From NCBI RefSeq assembly GCF_016634425.1, contig NZ_JAEPES010000001.1, positions 875,183 through 939,182 of the forward strand: a DNA stretch of 64,000 bases, read 5' to 3'. The notes beneath the pieces were generated by a model. The model saw only the letters and a program-made list of their open reading frames with translations, was not told the origin of the DNA and searched no databases. The stretch is from Lacisediminihabitans changchengi. GTDB lineage: Bacteria; Actinomycetota; Actinomycetes; Actinomycetales; Microbacteriaceae. This document shows, piece after piece, positions 58,083-64,000 of this stretch (position 1 is its first letter; each line of letters starts with the position of its first letter). Position numbers and translations under genes: made by a program.

Positions 58083-59501
58083 ATGTCAGACATCCTGATC
58101 GATCGCCCAGAGCTAGAGAGTCTCGGCATCTACGAGTTCGGCTGGTCCGACTCCGACGTCGCTGGGGCCTCCGCCAGACGCGGAATCTCTCCCGAGGTCG
58201 TCGCCGACATCTCCGCTCTCAAGAGCGAGCCGGAATGGATGCTCAAGAACCGCCTGAAGGCGCTCGCGCTGTTCTACAAGAAGCCCATGCCCGCGTGGGG
58301 TGCCGACCTTTCCGGCATCGACTTCGACAACATCAAGTACTTCGTGCGCTCTACCGAGAAGCAGGCGCAGACCTGGGACGACCTCCCCGACGACATCAAG
58401 AGCACCTACGAGAAGCTCGGCATTCCCGAGGCTGAGCGTCAGCGCCTGGTCTCCGGTGTCGCCGCCCAGTACGAGTCCGAGGTCGTCTACCACACGATCA
58501 ACAAGGAGCTCGAGGAGAAGGGTGTCATCTTCATGGACACCGACACCGCTCTGCGCGAGCATCCCGAGCTGTTCCAGGAGTACTTCGGCACGGTCATCCC
58601 GTCGGGTGACAACAAGTTCGCCGCTCTGAACACGTCGGTCTGGTCGGGCGGTTCATTCGTTTACGTTCCGAAGGGCGTGCACGTCTCGATCCCGCTGCAG
58701 GCCTACTTCCGCATCAACACCGAAAATATGGGCCAGTTCGAGCGCACGCTGATCATCGCCGATGAGGGTTCGTACGTTCACTACATCGAGGGCTGCACCG
58801 CCCCGATCTACAAGTCCGATTCGCTGCACTCCGCAGTGGTCGAGATCATCGTGAAGAAGAACGCCCGCGTTCGCTACACGACGATTCAGAATTGGTCGAA
58901 CAACGTCTACAACCTGGTCACCAAGCGCGCTATCGCGCACGAGGGCGCCACCATGGAGTGGATCGATGGCAACATCGGATCCAAGGTCACCATGAAGTAC
59001 CCCTCGATCTACCTGGTCGGCGAGCGTGCCAAGGGCGAGACCCTGTCCGTCGCCTTCGCCGGTCCCGGCCAGCACCAGGATGCCGGAGCCAAGATGATCC
59101 ACATGGCTCCGTACACGCAGTCATCCATCGTCTCCAAGTCGATCGCCCGTGGCGGTGGACGCACCGGCTACCGCGGCGAGGTGCGTATCGCCGAGGGCGC
59201 GCATCACTCCGCGAACACCGTGCGATGCGACGCGCTGTTGGTCGACTCGATCTCTCGCTCTGACACGTATCCGACCACGGACATCCGCGAAGACGACGTG
59301 CAGATGGGCCACGAGGCAACCGTCTCGCGGGTCAGCGCCGAACAGTTGTTCTACCTGCAGTCCCGGGGTCTGCCCGAGGACGAGGCCATGGCCATGATCG
59401 TCCGCGGCTTCATCGAGCCGATTTCCCGCGAGTTGCCGATGGAATACGCACTCGAACTCAACAAGCTCATCGAAATGGGCATGGAAGGGTCTGTCGGCTA
59501 G
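58083..59501 (+). CDS. sufB: Fe-S cluster scaffold subunit SufB
   Basis: 472-residue scaffold core of Suf[31 protein letters not shown], the EGCTAPIY cysteine region, and the C-terminal [12 protein letters not shown] and [21 protein letters not shown] are conserved. ATG 58083 with GAGGAAA ribosome site gives [14 protein letters not shown]; an upstream extension to 57984 has no support. No intein is present. It starts the suf operon. Confidence 0.96.
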   Translation: MSDILIDRPELESLGIYEFGWSDSDVAGASARRGISPEVVADISALKSEPEWMLKNRLKALALFYKKPMPAWGADLSGIDFDNIKYFVRSTEKQAQTWDDLPDDIKSTYEKLGIPEAERQRLVSGVAAQYESEVVYHTINKELEEKGVIFMDTDTALREHPELFQEYFGTVIPSGDNKFAALNTSVWSGGSFVYVPKGVHVSIPLQAYFRINTENMGQFERTLIIADEGSYVHYIEGCTAPIYKSDSLHSAVVEIIVKKNARVRYTTIQNWSNNVYNLVTKRAIAHEGATMEWIDGNIGSKVTMKYPSIYLVGERAKGETLSVAFAGPGQHQDAGAKMIHMAPYTQSSIVSKSIARGGGRTGYRGEVRIAEGAHHSANTVRCDALLVDSISRSDTYPTTDIREDDVQMGHEATVSRVSAEQLFYLQSRGLPEDEAMAMIVRGFIEPISRELPMEYALELNKLIEMGMEGSVG

Positions 59502-60719
59502 ATGACCGCCCCAGCACCAATCGTCACCACCACAACCACCCCATCACCAGAGCACTCCCGCCTCGGCTCCAAGCAGCACAGCGACGGAGGCTGGGGACTC
59601 GTTCCCGTCCAGGTGCGGTCCGCGCGCTTCGCGTCGTTCGAGGTCGGTGACTTCGAGGCGGTGACCGGCCGCGAGGTCGAGTGGAAGTACACGCCGATCC
59701 CGAAGATCCAGCCGCTGCTCGCCGACAGCATCCTGGGCACTCCTCTCGAGCCGGGAACGGTGCTCGGCGACGGTGCGACCGTCGAATGGATCGAGCGCTC
59801 TGACGCGCGCGTCGGCTCGGCTGGCAAGCCCGAAGAGCGCGCCTCTGCCGCGGCCTGGTCGAGTGTCGAGAAGGCTCTTGCCATCACCGTCAGCGGCGAA
59901 GACCACAGCACCACGACCGTCGACCGCACCGGCCTCGGCCGCGACGCTCGCGCGGCACACACCGTGATCACCGCGACCAAGCACAGCAACAGCACGGTCA
60001 TCCTGCTCGGCAGCGGCGACGCGATGTTCAGCGAGAACGTCGAGATCATCGTCGAAGACGGCGCGATCCTCACCGTGGTCACCGTGCAGGAGTGGGCCTC
60101 CGACGCCGTTCACCTGGCGAGTCACTTCGCCGAGGTCGGGCGCGACGCGAAGCTTCGGCACGTGGTCGTTTCGCTCGGAGGCGAGGTCGTGCGGGTCAAC
60201 CCGTCCGTCCACCTGTCGAGCGAGGGCGGATCGGTCGAGCTGTTCGGCGCGTACTTCGCCGATGCCGGTCAATACCTCGAACAGCAGGTGTTCGTGAATC
60301 ACGACGCCCCGAACACGGTCTCGCGCGTCACCTACAAGGGTGCCCTGCAGGGCGAGGGTGCACACACCGTCTGGATCGGTGATGTGCTGATCAAGCCAAC
60401 AGCATCCGGCACAGACAGCTACGAGCAGAACCGCAACCTGCTGCTCACCGACGGCGCTCGCGCGGACTCGGTGCCGAACCTCGAGATCGAGACCGGCGAC
60501 ATCGCCGGTGCCGGTCACGCCAGCGCCAGCGGGCGTTTCGACGACGAACAGCTGTTCTATCTGCAGGCCCGCGGCATCGAGGAGCACGATGCCCGGCGTC
60601 TAGTGGTCCTCGGCTTCCTCGCCGAGGTCGTGCAGAAAATCGGTTCCCCCGACCTCGAGGCGCGCCTGCAGGCCGTCATCGAATCCGAGCTCGCTGGCAA
60701 CAGCGGAAAGGCAGCATGA
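59502..60719 (+). CDS. sufD: Fe-S cluster assembly subunit SufD
   Basis: 405-residue SufD, which pairs with SufB in the scaffold. It shares the beta-helix core and the C-terminal signature ASASGRFDDEQLFYLQARGI. The ATG directly abuts the sufB stop, and its own stop overlaps the next ATG by 4 bp. The first 30 residues (Pro/Thr-rich) are variable. Confidence 0.95.
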   Translation: MTAPAPIVTTTTTPSPEHSRLGSKQHSDGGWGLVPVQVRSARFASFEVGDFEAVTGREVEWKYTPIPKIQPLLADSILGTPLEPGTVLGDGATVEWIERSDARVGSAGKPEERASAAAWSSVEKALAITVSGEDHSTTTVDRTGLGRDARAAHTVITATKHSNSTVILLGSGDAMFSENVEIIVEDGAILTVVTVQEWASDAVHLASHFAEVGRDAKLRHVVVSLGGEVVRVNPSVHLSSEGGSVELFGAYFADAGQYLEQQVFVNHDAPNTVSRVTYKGALQGEGAHTVWIGDVLIKPTASGTDSYEQNRNLLLTDGARADSVPNLEIETGDIAGAGHASASGRFDDEQLFYLQARGIEEHDARRLVVLGFLAEVVQKIGSPDLEARLQAVIESELAGNSGKAA

Positions 60720-61048
60720 CGGTGAGCACCATCAAGATCTGTGCAGAAGAGGATGTCGCGCTCGGCTCGGCCGTGCGCGTCACCATCGACGGCACGGCCA
60801 TCGCCGTCGTGCGGGACTCCGCCGGGGCCGTTCACGCCATCGGCGACGTCTGCACCCACGGCGACATCTCGCTGTCCGAGGGTTTCGTCGAAGACGACAC
60901 CCTCGAGTGCTGGGCTCACGGCTCCAAATTCTCGCTTCTGAGCGGTAAGCCGCTCACCCTGCCGGCCTACGACCCGGTGCCCGTCTTCGCAGTCAGCATC
61001 GTCGACGGCGACGTCTACATCGACCCGACGCCCGTTGTCGTTGACTAA
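60716..61048 (+). CDS. Rieske-type [2Fe-2S] ferredoxin in suf operon
   Basis: 110-residue Rieske ferredoxin of the non-heme oxygenase type. Ligands are in VCTHGDISLSEG (Cys, His) and LECWAHGSKF (Cys, His). It probably supplies electrons during cluster assembly; this gene is common between sufD and sufC in actinobacteria. ATG overlaps sufD (ATGA). Confidence 0.92.
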   Translation: MTVSTIKICAEEDVALGSAVRVTIDGTAIAVVRDSAGAVHAIGDVCTHGDISLSEGFVEDDTLECWAHGSKFSLLSGKPLTLPAYDPVPVFAVSIVDGDVYIDPTPVVVD

Positions 61049-61077
61049 AAACGGCGCGGAATAGAAAGCAGCAAATT

Positions 61078-61854
61078 ATGTCAGTCCTCGAAATCAAGGA
61101 CCTGCACGTCTCCGTCGAGACCGAGCAGGGCACCAAGCAAATCCTCAAGGGTGTCGACCTGGTCGTGAAGACCGGGGAGATCCACGCGATCATGGGGCCG
61201 AACGGCTCCGGTAAGTCGACCCTCGCGTACACGATCGCCGGGCATCCCAAGTACACGGTCGACAGCGGTTCGATCACGCTCGACGGCGAAGACGTGCTCG
61301 CGATGACCGTCGACGCTCGCGCCCGCGCCGGTCTGTTCCTGGCGATGCAGTATCCGGTGGAGATCCCCGGTGTTGCGGTGACCAACTTCCTGCGCACCGC
61401 CAAGACGGCGATCGACGGCGAGGCGCCGTCGATCCGCACCTGGGGCAAAGACGTCAAGGCGTCGATGAAGAACCTCCGCATGGACTCGTCCTTCGCCGAG
61501 CGCAACGTCAACGAGGGGTTCTCCGGTGGCGAGAAGAAGCGTCACGAGATCCTGCAGCTCGAACTACTGAAGCCGAAGTTCGCCGTACTCGACGAGACCG
61601 ACTCCGGACTGGATGTCGACGCGCTCAAGATCGTGTCGGAGGGCGTCAACCGTGCCAAGGCGAACACCGACCTCGGACTCCTGCTGATCACCCACTACAC
61701 GCGCATCCTCCGCTACATCACGCCGGACTTCGTCCACGTCTTCGTCGACGGTCGCGTCGCCGAGGAGGGCGGCCCCGAGCTCGCCGATCGTCTCGAAAAC
61801 GAGGGCTACGACCGCTTCCTCACCGACGTGGCCGAGGAAGAGAACGTGAGCTGA
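61078..61854 (+). CDS. sufC: Fe-S cluster assembly ATPase SufC
   Basis: 258-residue ABC-type ATPase driving SufBD. Walker A MGPNGSGKSTLAYT, Q-loop FLAMQYPVEIPGV, signature FSGGEKKRHEILQL, Walker B FAVLDETDSGLDVDALK, and switch His in LLITHYTRIL. No membrane domain, as expected for SufC. Confidence 0.97.
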   Translation: MSVLEIKDLHVSVETEQGTKQILKGVDLVVKTGEIHAIMGPNGSGKSTLAYTIAGHPKYTVDSGSITLDGEDVLAMTVDARARAGLFLAMQYPVEIPGVAVTNFLRTAKTAIDGEAPSIRTWGKDVKASMKNLRMDSSFAERNVNEGFSGGEKKRHEILQLELLKPKFAVLDETDSGLDVDALKIVSEGVNRAKANTDLGLLLITHYTRILRYITPDFVHVFVDGRVAEEGGPELADRLENEGYDRFLTDVAEEENVS

Positions 61855-61856
61855 CC

Positions 61857-62186
61857 ATGGCCGTCGCACTGGAACCGAAATTCTTCGACCAGGTCGAAGA
61901 GGCGTTGAAGGATGTCGTCGACCCCGAGCTCGGCGTCAATGTCGTCGATCTCGGCCTGATCTACGACCTCACCTGGGACGAAGAGTACAAGGCACTCATC
62001 ATCAGCATGACGCTGACCTCGGCCGGGTGCCCGCTGACCGATGTGATCGAGGAAGAGACCGCTCAGGCGCTCGACGGCATCGTCGAGCAATTCCGCATCA
62101 ACTGGGTGTGGATGCCGCCGTGGGGCCCGGAGAAGATCACCGACGATGGTCGCGACATGATGCGGGCCCTCGGCTTCTCGATGTAG
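61857..62186 (+). CDS. sufT: DUF59/SufT Fe-S assembly factor
   Basis: 109-residue MIP18/DUF59 protein: VVDPELGVNVVDLGLIYDL and the reactive Cys in LTSAGCPLTDVIEEE, ending VWMPPWGPEKITDDGRDMM. It helps Fe-S protein maturation. ATG 2 bp after sufC. It closes the operon; sufS and sufU are not present here. Confidence 0.93.
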   Translation: MAVALEPKFFDQVEEALKDVVDPELGVNVVDLGLIYDLTWDEEYKALIISMTLTSAGCPLTDVIEEETAQALDGIVEQFRINWVWMPPWGPEKITDDGRDMMRALGFSM

Positions 62187-62256
62187 TCACGGCCGCGCGG
62201 CATCCGTCCCTCGGACTGGGTGGACGCCACGCTCCTCGACCGCTGGTCTTGCGCGG

Positions 62257-62262
62257 TAGTCT
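62257..62262 (+). promoter_or_regulatory. Predicted -10 of leaderless histidine kinase promoter
   Basis: TAGTCT, then 7 nt, then the ATG at 62270. Confidence 0.5.
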
Positions 62263-62269
62263 TCATCCG

Positions 62270-63958
62270 ATGGACCAGACTCGGGGGAAGAGCGGCACGT
62301 CTGACGAGCGTCGGCGGGTGAGACTGCGACGCTCGGTCGTGCAGTCGCAGCTGTTGGTCGCCGCCTCGATGCTGGTGCTTGCCTGCCTCGCCATCGCGCT
62401 CGACTCGGAGGCTTTGGAGTCGCCGATCTTCCTCTGTGGCCTGGGCGTGGAGTTCGTGGCGACCACCTACGCGCTGCTGATCCCCTGGTCGGAGAAGATC
62501 GCGCGTTTTGCAACCGTCCTGCCTATCGTCAACATCGTGGCGATCGTGCTAGTCCGCGAGGGGCGTCCCGAACTGGGTGCCGGCCTGCTTTTGGTGCTGC
62601 CGATCATGTGGATGGCACGACACAACGGTCTCGCTGGGACCATCGGCGGCGTGGGGTTCGCCACGGTGCTGTTGTGGGGCGGCACGGCGCTCACCGGGTT
62701 GCCGACGATAGGGTCCGCCTACGTCGTGCTCCTGCTTCTCCCCATGACGCTCGCCTTCGTGGCCACGGCGACTCATGCCACGGCGCGACGCAACATCAGC
62801 CAGCGCATCCTGCTCCAGCAACAGGCGCAGCTCGTGGAACGGGCATACGCCCGCGCGCGGAAGCAGGAGCTGTTCCGCAACGAGGTTCTCGATGCGGTCA
62901 GCTTCGGGGTGCTGGCGTTCGACCGCGAGGGCAACCTCACGCTCATGAACGAGGCGCATCGACTCTCCCTCGCCACATTCCACACACCGGCGGGATCCAT
63001 CGTGCACCCCGTGGCATACCGTTCTGACCGGGTGACCGCGTTCTCGTCGGAGGAGCGCCCCATGGGCCGTGCGCTGCGCGGTGAGTCGTTCGATGACGAG
63101 ACCATCTGGGTCGGCGAGCCCGGCTCGCGCCGAGCAGCGTATGCCGTCACCTCCCGGCCACTCTCGACGCCGGACGGCGAATACGACGGCCAGGTCGTGG
63201 TGGTGCGCGACATCACGCGGGAGCTCGACGCCGTCGAAGCGAGGGATGACCTGGTGGCGTCGGTCTCGCACGACCTGCGCACGCCGATCACTTCGATCCT
63301 CGGTTACCTGGAGCTCGTGCTCGAAGACGACGGGATCGACGAAAAGAACCGCAAGATGGTCGGGATCGCCCACCGAAACTCCGAACGGCTGCTCGCGCTG
63401 GTGTCCGATCTGATGCACGTGGCGAGTCAAGCCGATGCGCGGGCCCCGATGACCTTCCAGCCCTACGACGTCGGCTACACGGTAGACGAAGCGGTGGAGT
63501 CGCAGCGGCCGATGATCGAGGGGCAGGGTCTGCGGCTGGAGGCGGACATCGACGACCAGGCAATGTGTGTCGTCGATCCCCTGCGGATGCGCCAAGTGCT
63601 CGACAACCTGTTGACCAACGCGGTCAAATACAACCGGCCAGGGGGAGTGGTGCGCGTGACCTTGCGAGACGACGGAGAATTCGTGCGAATAGCGGTATCG
63701 GACACCGGAGTCGGAATCTCCGAGACCGATCAGAAGCGCCTGTTCGAGCGGTATTTTCGCGCCGAATCTGCTCGCCAGTCCTCCGTGCACGGCTCCGGTC
63801 TCGGCCTCAACATCACCGCGGAGATCATCGCGGAGCACGGCGGTGAGCTGCTGGTGTCGAGCGAGCCGGGCGTGGGTTCCAGATTCGAGATCGTGCTTCC
63901 TTCGCTTGGCTCCGCGACGTCGGTCGTCGGCCCAGGAACCGTGATGGGAGCCCCGTGA
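62270..63958 (+). CDS. Membrane sensor histidine kinase with PAS domain
   Basis: 562-residue sensor kinase. About five to six hydrophobic helices fill residues 25-165, a coiled linker (QRILLQQQAQLVERAYARAR) follows, then a PAS-like domain (about 200-320: LDAVSFGVLAFDREGNLTLMN). H-box SVSHDLRTPITSILGYLE, N-box QVLDNLLTNAVKYNRP, G1 SDTGVGISETD, F-box LFERYFRAES and G2 GSGLGLNITAEII are all present. The signal is unknown. No response regulator follows; the next gene overlaps by 4 bp and may encode the output. The ATG at 62270 follows a -10. Confidence 0.9.
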   Translation: MDQTRGKSGTSDERRRVRLRRSVVQSQLLVAASMLVLACLAIALDSEALESPIFLCGLGVEFVATTYALLIPWSEKIARFATVLPIVNIVAIVLVREGRPELGAGLLLVLPIMWMARHNGLAGTIGGVGFATVLLWGGTALTGLPTIGSAYVVLLLLPMTLAFVATATHATARRNISQRILLQQQAQLVERAYARARKQELFRNEVLDAVSFGVLAFDREGNLTLMNEAHRLSLATFHTPAGSIVHPVAYRSDRVTAFSSEERPMGRALRGESFDDETIWVGEPGSRRAAYAVTSRPLSTPDGEYDGQVVVVRDITRELDAVEARDDLVASVSHDLRTPITSILGYLELVLEDDGIDEKNRKMVGIAHRNSERLLALVSDLMHVASQADARAPMTFQPYDVGYTVDEAVESQRPMIEGQGLRLEADIDDQAMCVVDPLRMRQVLDNLLTNAVKYNRPGGVVRVTLRDDGEFVRIAVSDTGVGISETDQKRLFERYFRAESARQSSVHGSGLGLNITAEIIAEHGGELLVSSEPGVGSRFEIVLPSLGSATSVVGPGTVMGAP

Positions 63959-64000
63959 TTCTGGATGCCACCACGCTCTCGCTGGTCGAGGGGCTAGTGT
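63955..64000 (+). CDS. Start of unidentified CDS, cut by window end
   Basis: GTG at 63955 overlaps the kinase stop (GTGA) and opens 15 codons (ILDATTLSLVEGLV) before the window ends. Short hydrophobic openings like this occur in membrane-anchored GGDEF proteins, but that is only a guess; the coupling to the kinase is the firm observation. Confidence 0.5.
   Translation, partial: MILDATTLSLVEGLV

Noticed and set aside
62270-63958. Histidine kinase as the PdtaS partner of the ANTAR regulator
   Set aside because: PdtaS-type kinases are soluble with a different HisKA_2 domain; this one is membrane-bound with a standard HisKA H-box and lies over 50 kb away.

Overview
The window is ordinary-looking chromosome from a high-GC Gram-positive bacterium, most likely an actinobacterium of the family Microbacteriaceae. 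This rests on the third-position GC bias, GTG and TTG starts, RbpA, WhiA, OpcA, an ANTAR response regulator of the PdtaR type, a fused CydDC and a SufB-SufD-Rieske-SufC-SufT cluster. No transposase, integrase, phage gene or CRISPR array is visible, and the gene set is mainly core metabolism, DNA repair and respiration.

Layout. 1-6590: 3' part of gltB, then gltD and pyk (nitrogen assimilation and lower glycolysis), closed by a hairpin. 6600-10200: a DUF2510 membrane protein, a small unknown protein coupled to an FHA-domain protein, tRNA-Leu(CAA), the pdtaR-like regulator and a thioesterase. 10267-13734: polA, a PTS EIIA and HPr. 13760-17112: a DUF885 metallopeptidase-like protein, a DUF4166 protein and a TIGR01777-type epimerase broken by an in-frame amber codon. 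17268-21539: rpsA, then coaE flanked by two related secreted serine hydrolases. 21553-25750: an acyl-adenylate ligase, a membrane acyltransferase and an MFS permease. 25893-33322: an M56 protease/BlaI pair divergent from cydA-cydB-cydDC, with three operator-like palindromes between them. 33332-42565: uvrB, uvrA, uvrC, rapZ, whiA. 42727-47314: sodA, gap-pgk-tpiA, secG, rbpA. 47520-55699 (minus): tkt-tal-pgi-zwf-opcA-pgl, the pentose phosphate operon. 56022-57952: ctaB, ctaA (heme O/A synthesis). 58083-62186: the suf operon. 62270-64000: a sensor histidine kinase and the first codons of a downstream gene.

The main systems fit together as central carbon flow (pyk, gap-pgk-tpiA, pentose phosphate operon), aerobic respiration (cytochrome bd with its CydDC exporter, heme A synthesis, Fe-S assembly, superoxide dismutase), and nucleotide excision repair with Pol I.

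The signals most worth a second look are: (1) three TTCTAC-N5-GTAGAA palindromes between blaI and cydA, which suggest a BlaI/M56 system controls cytochrome bd; (2) a repeated leaderless promoter layout, TANNNT followed by 6-7 nt and the start codon, at about a dozen genes; (3) short tandem duplications at TAG stop codons, which give stops in all three frames after rpsA and serial in-frame stops after pgl; (4) a perfect 27-bp inverted repeat containing the stop codon of a hydrolase; (5) the amber-interrupted epimerase; and (6) a seemingly over-used GGATG/CATCC word, often carried by codons that are otherwise uncommon here.
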